A stretch of 64,000 nt of DNA from Cynocephalus volans (Eukaryota; Chordata; Mammalia; Dermoptera; Cynocephalidae). The number at the start of each line of letters is the position of its first letter. The stretch's first letter is position 1. Below the pieces are notes generated by a model that had not been told where the DNA came from, did not search any database, and saw nothing but the letters and a program-made list of their open reading frames with translations. The translations under genes and the position numbers were made by a program. Location of the stretch: assembly GCF_027409185.1 (NCBI RefSeq), contig NC_084461.1, positions 190,546,501 through 190,610,500 of the forward strand. The letters run 5' to 3'. Below, in pieces: positions 52,164 through 61,606 of the stretch.

Positions 52164-55100
52164 CTGCCAGAGAAGGGGCATGCAAGCGTGGGTGCGCGGG
52201 GACTGCTCCGCCGTTGTCAGAGCTGGGAGTAACGAGCCGATCAGCTCTCAGCCTGGGATAGACTCACTCGGGTCCTGGACCAAACCTCCCATCGTCACCC
52301 TAGGTCAGACCTTCCAAGACTGAGCCAGAGCCTACGTTTCAGCCTGAGTGCTAACTCTGACAAAATGATTGTAATTGCCTGAGCACTGTGTTGAGAATTT
52401 TGAGGGATCATATGAACAAGAGTGTCACGGTTGGTTAGCCACTTGTCTGTGCATACAGGGGAATTAAGTGGCTGCATAAATGCTTTTTTTTGGCCATCCC
52501 TGTCCTAGGCCGAACCCAGGAAGAGTCCAACCTAGCTCCAAACCCACCTCTGAATCCAACTCTGAGCTCTATGCTTTCCTTTTTTACCTTGGCTACCAGG
52601 AAGCTCAGAACCAACATTTTAAATACTCAGCTATTATTCCCTACTGTCATAGTTACCAGGTTTGCTTCTTCTTCTTTTTTTTTTTTAAAAGATGACCAGT
52701 AAGGGGATCTTAACCCTTCACTTGGTGTTGTCAGCACCACACTCTCCCAAGTGAGCTAACTGGCCATCCCCACATAGGGATCTGAACCCGTGGCTTTAGT
52801 GTTAGCAGCACCACACTCTCCCAAATGAGCCACGGGCCAGCCTATTATCAGGTTTGCTTCTTCATTTGTGGCTTTGGCTTTTCTATTTTCACCTCTGCAC
52901 TGTGTTATCTTTCATTAACGGGAGTTCTAGAAGGGATGAGAAACTGAACTGTGAAGAAAACTTGGGGTGGAGCTAGCAGGTTAGTTCAGTTGGTTAGAGA
53001 GCAGCCTTATAACCTGAAGGTTACAGGTTTAGATCCCTGTACTGGCCAGCTGCCATAAAGAAAAAAAAAGAAAGAAAATTTGGGGTGAATTGGATCCCTT
53101 GGCACAGCAAGTTAACCACCACTTAGTTCCTGAGCTAGCAGGTCGGGTCTAGAAAGGACTTGGCACGTACCCACAAACTTCTCAATCGCAGCCACAGCCT
53201 CCTGGTCTGAGATGACTTCAGAGAAGATGGGGTGTTCCTGAAACAGCCTCAGGGCCTGAGCCCCCACGGTCTTCACGCCTAGGGCCTTGGCAACACTGGG
53301 AGAGGTGGAGATAGAGAAGGGGATGAGGGAAACAGACAGTAGAGAGAGGAGGGAGGCAGAGATGGGGACAGGGAGGGAGAGAGAGAGAGAGGCGGACATG
53401 AGAGAGGGGGCAATGGGCCGGTGGGCAGGGGCCTGGGAGTGTCCTCTGTAGCTGTGAAGAACTGAAAAGCCCCCTGGGCTCCCCTAACAGAGTGAGGTCT
53501 TCCGATAAGGAACAGATAGTTTGATCGAGATAAATAGTATCATATTCTATTCAACGTTGAGTCAGGAGCAAATGCTTCAAAGGACCCTTGCTCCAGGTTG
53601 TATCCACCTGGTCAATGCTCCTAAGCTTAGCACTTCTCTGCCTGCCCACATTCTGCCCTGTCCTTCAAGGCTCAGGAATAAGGCCACCACCTCCAAGGAG
53701 TCCTCCACGGAGACCACTCAGTCCCATGGCCCTATGTGAAATTCTCAAATGGTACTCCCCCATAGTAATAAGCAGTTGAGTACTTCTTGAGAAAGTATTA
53801 GGTGCCAAGCACTTCACGAGCATTATTTAATTATCACAATAGTTTTTGCTGTTATTAATTGGCTCAAACAATAGTTTTTGCTGTTATTAATTGGCTCAAA
53901 CAATAGTTTTTGCTGTTATTAATTGGATTTTACAGAAGGGAAACTGAGGCAGAGTGTGCAGTCAGTTGCCCAAGGTCACATGTCTGGGGAATGGTGGCCC
54001 TGGGCCTACAAGCAGGATCCATGTAACTATAGGAATGTCACTGGTAACCAATATGTTGACTCTCTCCCCAGTTCCGGGGGTGACCACTGGTCCTGTCCCT
54101 GTGAACATCCTGAGGGCCTGGACCACCTTGGCTCTCAGGTGACATGTGGCTCAACCATGACTTCTTCAGTCTCAGTGACTTGGAAGCAGAAGCTGCCACA
54201 GCAGCTCCAGAGTGCTGGGCTCAGGAAACCAGATGTTCTTACCCGGACTCAGTCTTCCTTATCTGTGGCAGAGACTGCTGTCTACCCCAATATCTATTCT
54301 AGCTGCACACATGGATGCTTGATATAAAACATTTCCCAGGCTCTCTTGCAGCTAGGTGTGGTCATGTGACTAAGCTTTGGCCAATGAGAAGTAAGTGGAA
54401 ACACTATGTCTGTCTGTAAAGGTTGGGGCATAGCCTTTTTCCCTTTCTCTCTTCTTCCTGCCATATAGAGTTGGGTGTGATGGTTGGCATTCGAGCAGCC
54501 ATGTTGGACCATAAAGCTTCATGCAAAGATGGTGGGCAACAAACTCAAGGAACCTGAGTGCCCAACTTCATGGAGTTGCCCCTGGACTGCCTGCCTCTAG
54601 ACTTTTTCATATAAAAGAGAAATAAAGTTCAATCTTGTTTAAGTCACTGTTATTTTGGGCTCCTGTGTAATGTGGCCAAAACCTTAACCTAATTAAACAC
54701 ATCTATCAAAAGTTTGGGGCTGGGATATGAATTCTTTGGGAGAGCTATATTTATTCATCACTGTCTCCACAGGATTAGCCAGTGTCTCATACATATTAGG
54801 GGCTCCGTAAAATGGTTGGCAAATTAATGAGGTCTGTAAAGCCCTGCCACAGAGGAACTCAAGAAATGATTAATATTAGAGTCCTCATGAGAAGTGTGAC
54901 ATCCATGGTAAAGAGTCACACAAACTTGGGTTCAAGTCCCAGCCTTACCACTCACTGGCTGTGTGACTCTGGGCAAGTGACCAAGGCCTCAGTTTCCCCA
55001 CCTGTAAAATGGGTCTGATATCAGGATCTGCCTCGCAGCCAGCACTGAGGGGGGCTCCCCAAGGCTCTCTGAACATCCAAAGGAGGCACCCCAGCAGCTT

Positions 55101-57252
55101 ACCTGGTAATCTTGGGCAGGGAGACGAGCTTGCCTGCAGCCGTGGCAGCGTGGAAGCTGTGGGCACCGATGGTCTCCATGGCAATGATGGGCACATCCCC
55201 CCAGCCAACCTCCTGCAGCCCCTGGACTACTCCGCACAACAGCCCCCCGCCACCCACCGACAGTGCGATGGCTCCTGGCTTTGTGCTCAGTGTCTCCTTC
55301 AGTTCGTTCACAATGGAAGTGTGGCCTTCCCTGGAGGGTGGGGAGAGGGGTGGCAGGTCAAGGCTGGGGTTCCAGAGACATCAGGCAGGGGTCCCCAGAG
55401 ACAACAGCTCAGGTCCTCACTTGCTGTCATCCCAGGTAGCTCACAGGCCTTGGGGCTAGTTCCCACCTCCTCTCCTCCACCTTCCAGCATCTGCATTTCT
55501 ATCTAGAGGCTTTCTGTGCCCCTCGGAGCTGCCTACAAATGTGGCAACTGGTGGTGCCTGAAGAGGACTCCCCTGAGAGCAGCCCTCAGCGATGACTGTG
55601 GGAGTGGATGTACATACTCCCCTGCTCCCTTTCCCCCAGCTGGGAAAACTGGTGTGTGTTCTATGCTGGCTCCCCAGGTCCCCAAGGGACTGAGCTCCAG
55701 CTGCCCCAGCAGTCACCTGCCCTGAAATCTCCCTTGACTGGCTTCCTTCCTTCCCCACTTCCCCACTGAATTGCCTCCCAATAACTGCTTTCACTGGAAT
55801 CTTTGTCCCAGGGTCTGCTTCCGGGGCTCCCAGTCTCTGACATCTGTGCATCTGTGTGCTTGTGTTTGCTCTTGGATGTGCTGTGTGCAGTGAGGGGGAA
55901 TGGGCATTTGGTGCATGTGTGTGCACCACTGCTGTTGTGCATATGTCTGTGCTTCCACATGATGGTGTGGCCCCGGTGGGAGGGTCTGTGTGCACACGTG
56001 TATATCTGCTGTGCACGACGGTGGGACGATGTGCATTCTGGCAGATGCTGCCCAGTGGTGTAGGGGTTTGACTGCTATCCACACCAGGTGACCCTGAACT
56101 CCACGTACCAGATGAGGGGGTCATCAAAGGGGGAGATGTAGACCCAGCCTGGGTTGTTCTTCGCCAGGGCCTTGGCCAGCTCGAAGGCCTCATCCAACAT
56201 CTGCGAGATCACAGGGAAGGCGGGAGGGGGTGAGGCACTGGGGGGGACCCAGTCCAGCCACCAAGTGCCCTCGTGGCCCTTGCCATGGGTTGGCACTCAC
56301 CTCACCCACCACCTTGACCATAGCGCCTTCATTCTTGAGCCGCTCGATGGTTAGGGTAGGTGTGGTGCTGGGCACGACGATGGTGGCAGGGATGCCCAGT
56401 TTCCTGGCGGCGTATGCGGCTGCCATGCCTGCGTTGCCCGCTGCCAGGGGTGGGGGTGGAGAATGTGATGGTGTGGGAGGGTCTGGGAGCCCAGCCAGGA
56501 CTGCTCACCCCCAACTTGGGGCTCTGGATCCCCTCCAATGGTGACCACCGGCCTCCCCCTGGAATTCCAAATTGGGACTGCTGCAAATGTTTGCAACAGC
56601 TCATTGCTGGGGAAATCAGGGTCCAGAGAGGTGGAGCACCTGGCCCCAGGACACACAGCAGAGGACAGGAGGGGAAGCACGTTACTTACCTGAGGAGCAG
56701 ACGAAATGTTCACAGCCTTGCTCAGCCCACTATGGAGACAAGTTGTGGGGGGGGGGTCAGGCCCACCCCCAGTCTGCTGGGCTCTCCCCTCCCACTTCTT
56801 CTTCCTTCACATGGGATTTGGGCTGCGCTAGTCTCAGACTGCATCTTCCCTCTCCAAAAAGACTGGCTCAGGGAAGGGTGAAGGAAGGCAGGTGACAGAT
56901 GGCTCTGGGATCTGTCCCAAAGGGACCCTTGTGGACAGGCAACCCTTAACCAGAAGAAGCCCTAATGGCGGATGCTGAAGTCTTGTGGGGAGTCAGCAGA
57001 CCTGCTGGGCTCCTGTTATATCACACTACACTGGCCCTGCCCTGTTGAGGAAGGAGGATCAGCCACCCCCACCCAGATGATGTGGGCACTATCCTGTACC
57101 GTCTTGCAGAGGTGCCCGATGCCCCGGATCTTGAAGGAGCCAGAGGGCTGGGCACTGTCCATCTTGAGATAAACACTGGTGCCGGCCACTTTGGATAGAG
57201 CCATGCTGTCACGGATGGGGGTCTTCACGTGCAGGGGCTCTCTAGATGTCAT
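51955..57252 (-). CDS. SDS: SDS, L-serine dehydratase / L-threonine deaminase (7 coding exons)
   Basis: This is a cytosolic PLP-dependent enzyme (fold type II). It converts L-serine to pyruvate and ammonia, and L-threonine to 2-oxobutyrate, mainly in liver. Minus-strand exons are 57252..57100, 56729..56690, 56440..56301, 56200..56109, 55330..55103, 53295..53171 and 52163..51955. They sum to 987 nt, 328 residues plus stop, the same length as human. The Schiff-base lysine is K41 in SGSFKIRG. The PLP-phosphate loop is SVGGGGLLCG with Gly168-171, and the C-terminal cofactor-contact segment VIVCGGSNIS is present. Residue 65 is Ala, as in SDS rather than the Gly of SDSL; its codon is split between the second and third coding exons. 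The ATG at 57252 follows an acceptor by two bases and gives MTSREPLHVKTP, matching human MMSGEPLHVKTP. PLBD2 converges on it from the left. Confidence 0.98.
52672..52843 (-). mobile_element. tRNA-Ile dimer SINE
   Basis: Same orientation as SDS. The target duplication atcaggtttgcttctt (with changes) is on both sides. Confidence 0.93.
52970..53073 (+). mobile_element. tRNA-Ile monomer SINE
   Basis: A diverged unit (agctagcaggttagttcag, ccttataacctgaagg) with a target duplication gaaaa(c/t)ttggggtg. Confidence 0.88.
53171..53295 (-). CDS. SDS: SDS coding exon 6
   Basis: This exon encodes residues 219-259 plus one base of Asp260: VAKALGVKTVGAQALRLFQE, then HPIFSEVISDQEAVAAIEKF. The acceptor CCACCTCTCCCAG is preceded by a long pyrimidine-rich (CT)n tract on this strand. 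The donor is G|GTACGT. Confidence 0.97.
53320..53400. repeat. (GA)n-rich tract
   Basis: A purine-rich gagaga tract that forms the polypyrimidine region upstream of the SDS coding exon 6 acceptor on the minus strand. Confidence 0.8.
53837..53926. repeat. 32-bp tandem repeat, three copies
   Basis: The unit caatagtttttgctgttatt plus aattggctcaaa occurs at 53837, 53869 and 53901. The third copy is cut short. Units are identical where they overlap. Confidence 0.95.
55103..55330 (-). CDS. SDS: SDS coding exon 5
   Basis: This exon encodes residues 143-217 plus two bases of Ser218: EGHTSIVNELKETL, the tetraglycine loop SVGGGGLLCGVVQGL, DVPIIAMETIGAHSFHAAT and LVSLPKIT. The acceptor is CACCCTCCAG and the donor AG|GTAAGC. 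Confidence 0.97.
55331..56108 (-). other. SDS intron between coding exons 4 and 5
   Basis: 778 bp of unique sequence with a TG-rich stretch at 55840-56000. A 245-codon minus-strand frame across it is read-through from the exon region, not a gene. Confidence 0.55.
56109..56200 (-). CDS. SDS: SDS coding exon 4
   Basis: This exon encodes residues 112-141 plus two bases of Trp142: MLDEAFELAKALAKNNPGW, then VYISPFDDPLIW. Introns 3 and 4 of the gene are both under 250 bp. The donor is TG|GTACGT. Confidence 0.97.
56301..56440 (-). CDS. SDS: SDS coding exon 3
   Basis: This exon completes Ala65 and encodes residues 66-111: GNAGMAAAYAARKLG, ATIVVPSTTP, TIERLKNEGA and VKVVGE. The acceptor is CCCCTGGCAG and the donor GAG|GTGAGT. 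Confidence 0.97.
56690..56729 (-). CDS. SDS: SDS coding exon 2 (40-nt microexon)
   Basis: Only 40 nt, this exon encodes WAEQGCEHFVCSS plus the first base of Ala65. The acceptor is GTCTCCATAG and the donor G|GTAAGT. It is too short to stand out as an open frame but keeps phase perfectly with its neighbours. Confidence 0.95.
57100..57252 (-). CDS. SDS: SDS coding exon 1
   Basis: This exon encodes residues 1-51. It includes PLHVKTPIRDS, the K41 Schiff-base motif QPSGSFKIRGIGH and the end LCKT. The splice acceptor TTTCTTTCTCCCAG leaves two UTR bases (CA) before the ATG. The donor is ACG|GTACAG in phase 0. Confidence 0.96.
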
Positions 57253-57349
57253 TGCTGGGAGAAAGAAAGGAAACCCGGAGGGTCAGGAGAGCTGGCCTCA
57301 GTGCCAGCAGCCACCACCCAGTAGGCAGTGTGCCTGGGAGTAACCCCTT

Positions 57350-57772
57350 CTGCTATGAGTTAAATGTGTCCCCAAAAGTTCTTGTGTTGAAAACTTGACA
57401 CCATTGTAACAGTGTTAAGAGGCTGTGAAATCTAATTATGTTATTTGAAATCTGGGGCCTTTGAGAGGTGATTGGATCATGAGGACTGTGCCCTTGTGAA
57501 TGGACTGATCCATTCATGGAGTAATGGGTGTGGCTCTGATGGCTTTGGAAGGAGAGCCAGTGAGGAGGTTAGCTCTCTTTAGCTCTGGCCATTCTCTTGC
57601 CATGTGATACCCTGCATGGCTGTAGAGAGTCACCACCCAGAAAAAGGTCCTCACCAGATGTATTACCTGGACCTTGGACTTCCCAGTCCCTGAAACTGTT
57701 AATAAATTTTATTTCTTTATACATTACCCAATCAGGTATTCTGTTATAAGCAACAGAAATGGACTAATACAC
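57350..57772 (+). mobile_element. MaLR (MST/MLT1-like) LTR
   Basis: tgctatgagttaaatgtgtcccc, gcctttgagaggtgattggatc, cagtccctgaaactgttaataaa, and the end attctgttataagcaacag then actaatac. Confidence 0.9.
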
Positions 57773-58321
57773 TTTCTTCCATTTCCCAGGTGGCAAGAAA
57801 GGGCTCAGATGGTATTGCATCCTGGAGACCAGGGTTCAGATCTCAACTGGGCCACCTCCTCCCCATATGACATCCAACGAGCAACCTTCCCTCAGCCTCA
57901 GTTCTCTCATCTGTGAAATGGGGCTAAGGATCACTCCCCCAATCCTACATTACCACCTCCTCCCCCATGCTGGGAGGCTATGGAACATCAGAAAAAACAT
58001 TCAAACCATGCAGCTTTTGAAAAGCATGAAGTGGATGTGGACTTGCATGTGCTGATTCAGAAGGAACTGCAAGATGGTTAAGTGGATGAGGTAAGGGCAA
58101 GATATCAGTTAGAGTCTATGCAAAAAATGCAGACACACACATACAATCCACATGCTCACATGTGCACAGAACAGCTCAGGAAACACACACAAGCTGGTCA
58201 GGGTGGGGGCCACTGGGGAAAGCTGGCACTTGGTACACGACATTCTTCTTTGTACTGTTTGAGTGTTTTGCCATGTGCCTATATTACTTATTTAAATACA
58301 TATGTTTTTTAAAAACTAACT

Positions 58322-58600
58322 GGGCTGGCTGGTTAGCTCAGTTGGTTAGAGCACAGTGTTATAACACCAAGGTCAAGAGTTCAGATCCCGGGCCGGCCCG
58401 TGGCTCACTCGGGAGAGTGCGGTGCTGATAACACCAAGGCCCCGGGTTCGGATCCCATATACGGATGGCCGGTTCGCTCACTGGCTGAGCGTGGTGCTGA
58501 CAACACCAAGTCAAGGGTTAAGATCCCCTTACCGGTCATCTTTTAAGAAAAAAAAAAAAAAAAAAAGTTCAGATCCCTGTACTGGCCAGCCTCAAAAAAA
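58322..58600 (+). mobile_element. tRNA-Ile monomer SINE, split by a dimer
   Basis: Monomer starts ggctggctggttagctcag and breaks at gttcagatccc (58379-58389). It resumes with a second gttcagatccc at 58567 and ends ctgtactggccagcc plus an A-rich tail. Confidence 0.95.
58390..58566 (+). mobile_element. tRNA-Ile dimer SINE nested in a monomer
   Basis: A near-perfect dimer with a poly(A) tail. Its 11-bp target duplication gttcagatccc is cut from the host monomer's B-box region. Confidence 0.97.
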
Positions 58601-60171
58601 ATAAAACACACACACACACAAACCAAAAAAAACAACTAACCTTTGGAAAGTCCAGTATCCAGTTTGGAAAAGCTTTTTTATTATTATTATTTTTTATAAT
58701 AATTATTACAGTATTTAATAATCACCTATAAAGTGATTAGCTTGTGCCAGGATATTAATTCATTTACTCCTCTTAGCAATCCTAGCAAATGGTGTTATTA
58801 CCCCATTCTCCTGGTGAGGAAACAGGCTCCAGCTGTGTTTTCCAGGGGCACAACATGAGCTCTTCCCATCCCACATGCACCTCTCATGATGTGACATGGA
58901 CATTTTTCTCAGTGAGAGGCGGGTATAGCTTCCTCCCCTTGAGTCCTGGGCTCCTGCAACTGCTGGTAAATGTTTAACGATCAACCCTCCGAGAGAAAAG
59001 AAAGCCCGGGTTCATAGTGTGTGTGGCTTCCATGATGGACACTCTCTCTCCAGGACCAATTTCAAACTACCAATGTGGAGCTGAGAAGAGCCAGCACAGC
59101 CCACTCTCACTGTGCCCAAGGCTAGGTCAGAAAAAGTGACAGACGTCTCCTGCCCTCCTCGCTGGGAAGCTCCCTCTCAGAACCCAGCCGCCACACTAGA
59201 AGGAAGCCCAGGCCAGTTGCACAGGCCACATGGAGGTGTTCCACCTGATGGCTACAGGGAGATCCTGGGTGGTGACCAGAGTCAACTGCCAGACCTGGGA
59301 GCAAGGAAGCCTTTGAGATGACTCTAGCCCAGCCACTGTCACACTGCAGCAATATGAGGGCCCCCAAGTGAGAACTGCCTTGCTGAGCCCAGTCAAGCCC
59401 AGAACCATGATAGATAATGGTAAAACGATTGCTGGTGTTTTAGGTCATGTTTTGGGGTCGTTTGCTACACGGCAATGGCAATGGGAATGTTAACTATCTC
59501 TTGCCCAAGGTCACACAGCTAGTGAGTGGGGGAGGCAGGACTTGAACTCAGGCAGTAGGCTCCAGAGCCCAGGCTTTCTCTGGGACCAATGGGTGTGGCT
59601 CGGGCCTCCCCTTCTGGATGGGCTTGTGGTGATTAAGAAGTTGAGCTGGCCCAGAGTCTGGCCACACCCATGTGTGCCCACTAGGCCTTTTCATTCCTCC
59701 CTCTCTCCTGCTGAGAGTCACAGGGGAGATTTGATTCTCCCCAACTTGGGCTGAGCCAGAAGAGATCAGCAGGAGGCTGAGGGGCCTATCTAGTTCCCCC
59801 CACTTTCACCATCCCTGAAGTCCAGGCAAGGATGGCTAGTCAGTTCCCCTCCCTACCCCCCAGCCATCCAATGACAACATCCAGCCCTTGACCTGGATGC
59901 TCCTGGCTCAGACATCCCAGCTCCTAGACTGGGCCAGATATCCCTCATTCAGAAGGAAAGTGAGGGATGGATATCCTGACCACCCCACGAGCTTCAGCAC
60001 CCCACAAATATGGGCACCCCATGTCTGAGTAAACCAATATTCAGGGACTGGGAGGGGGGACTTAACCAGACACCACCTCTCCCCTAGATCTCTTGAATAA
60101 AAGTCAGAGATTGGGGGAACTCCAAAACAGGGACATCCCTGAATCTGTTTAACTTTCAGCTCCTGGAGGTT

Positions 60172-60500
60172 ACCACTGATATGATTTGAATGTATCCCCA
60201 AAAAGCATGTGTTGGAAACTTAATACTCAGTGCAACAATGTTGGGAGTTGCTTAGTTGCTTGAATAGCTTAATGCTGATTATAAAAGGGCCTGAGGCTGA
60301 GAGTTCCATCTCTCCCTCTCTCTCCCCATCTCTTTGCCCTTCCACCATGGGGTGACCCAGCAAGAAAGCCCTGACCAGATATCTGCCACTTGATCGTGGA
60401 CTTCCCAGCCTCCGAAACTTGAGCCAATACATTTCTGTTCATTATAAATTGCCCAATCTCAGGTATTCTGTTATGGCAGCAAGAATGAATTAAGACACGC
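60172..60500 (+). mobile_element. MaLR (MST/MLT1-like) LTR
   Basis: tgatatgatttgaatgtatcccc, cttcccagcctccgaaac, ctgttcattataaattgccc, and the end attctgttatggcagcaag then aatgaattaagac. Confidence 0.9.
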
Positions 60501-61164
60501 CCAAACAATGGCATGCTGTTCTGACATTGAAGGGCCTGTGTGGATCCCCACGGCCTAGCCTCAGGGAGTCCTCTCAGTTGGGGGTGGGAGGAGGTGGCCA
60601 TAAAGACCCCTTTCAGGTAGATTTGGGAAGCCCCTCCCACCACGTGTCACGAGTTACGCCTCCAGGTAAGGGGGCAGGGCTCCCCCTACAGGCAGCCGCG
60701 GCTCTCTGTAAAACGGGCATCTGTAAAACAGGCATCCGTTAAGCTCTGGCCCGGGTAACACAAGACTTCAAAAAGGAGGCTGTGCCAGGCGTGGAGAAAG
60801 GAGAGGACGCTGAAGCCCCTGTCTGCCCGCGCGACGCCTCGCAGTCAGAAATCACTCCCCCTCTCACTCAGCTCATAGTGAGCGCGCAGTAAATACTAAC
60901 AATTACTGTATCTGGGCTGGACACTTTATGTGCACTATCTCATTTCATCTCCCAACAATCTTAGGAGGAACGTTCTACTATTATCCCCATTTTACAGATG
61001 AGGAAACTGAGGCACAAAGCTGGACGCTAACCCGGCCAGTCTGGCTCCAAAGCATAGGTTTTTATGCTCAGCTGACTTTCTATCTCCCCCTCTCCCGCTG
61101 GGAAACCCTCGGCTGGCCCCAGGTACTCCGGTCCTGGGGTGGGACTGAGGACGGGGCCACTCAC

Positions 61165-61290
61165 CAGGCGATCCAACTGGGCGGCTGGACAGAGCGAGCC
61201 AGGGAGGAAGGGAGGGAGAGACAGGCTGGGTAGAAGGCCCACGGAGAGATGGAGGGAGGACAGCTAGACTCTCTTCTGAATTGTCGCAGG
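61165..61290 (-). other. SDS: Probable SDS noncoding exon 1
   Basis: On the minus strand a strong donor, CCTG|GTGAGT, ends a possible exon at 61165. Splicing from it to the acceptor at 57254 would place a noncoding exon before the ATG, as in human SDS. The transcription start near 61285 is inferred from the TATA-like element; the 5' boundary is approximate. Confidence 0.6.
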
Positions 61291-61312
61291 GGCTGCCCGG
61301 TCCTGGTCCCGG

Positions 61313-61320
61313 GCTTTATT
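61313..61320 (-). promoter_or_regulatory. TATA-like element of the SDS promoter
   Basis: AATAAAGC on the minus strand lies in GC-rich sequence (GGGGAATAAAGCCCGGG). It is about 150 bp upstream of the proposed exon 1 donor. GC boxes are present just upstream (61350-61390). A TATA-type promoter suits a liver-restricted, hormone-regulated gene; this role is inferred. Confidence 0.5.
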
Positions 61321-61470
61321 CCCCTGGCTCCTCAGGGCAGCCAATGAGGCCCCAGGGCCGGCCCCGCCCCCGCCAGGCCCCGCCCCCAGACCCGAGGCCG
61401 CCAGGGGCTTCCAGGAGGGGAGGGGGAAGCCGGCTGCGCTTTCCTCTCTGGCAGCTTCCTCTTGTCTTTC

Positions 61471-61501
<31 letters not shown>

Positions 61502-61503
61502 TT

Positions 61504-61606
61504 AAATATGGAACCCTTCACGAATTTGCGTATCATCCTTACGCAGGGGCCATGCTAATCTCTGCACCGTTCCAATTTTTAGTATATGTACTGCCCAGGC
61601 GAGCAC
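61504..61606 (-). pseudogene. U6 snRNA retropseudogene (RNU6-type)
   Basis: The minus strand reads GTGCTCGCCTGGGCAGTACA at the start, then the conserved U6 body with ATATACTAAAAATTGGAACG, TTAGCATGGCCCCTGCG, AAGGATGATACGCAAATTCG and the end TTCCATATTT. There is a three-base deletion after CAGAGA and several substitutions. An A-rich (GAA)n tail follows, and a 16-bp direct repeat, CTTCCTCTTGTCTTTC, flanks it (about 61453 and 61607). This marks LINE-1-mediated retroposition, so it is not a functional U6 gene. Confidence 0.95.

Larger units (their letters stand above)
52164..53170 (-). other. SDS intron between coding exons 6 and 7
   Basis: Mostly SINE: an antisense dimer at 52672 and a plus-strand monomer at 52970. 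The rest is unique. Confidence 0.6.
53296..55102 (-). other. SDS intron between coding exons 5 and 6
   Basis: Contains the (GA)n tract, a three-copy 32-bp tandem repeat (53837) and MIR text at 53930-53990 and 54915-55020. 54300-54690 reads as an old LTR-like or MER-like stretch ending near aataaagttc. No exon seen. Confidence 0.55.
57255..61164 (-). other. SDS intron 1 (5' intron)
   Basis: Contains two plus-strand MaLR LTRs (57350 and 60172), a nested SINE pair (58322-58600), MIR text at about 57795-57930, 59495-59560 and 60925-61030, and otherwise unique sequence. Confidence 0.6.

Noticed and set aside
55456-56193. A 245-codon frame on the minus strand
   Set aside because: It overlaps SDS coding exon 4 in a wrong frame and runs through the intron. 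The true SDS frame and splice sites account for the region.
9577-58600. tRNA-Ile-like sequences as functional tRNA genes
   Set aside because: All are repeated copies with A-tails and target duplications, diverged stems and no clean acceptor stem plus terminator, so they are SINEs.
61504-61606. Functional U6 snRNA gene
   Set aside because: It has a three-base deletion, substitutions, an A-rich tail and a target duplication, and shows no upstream proximal element.
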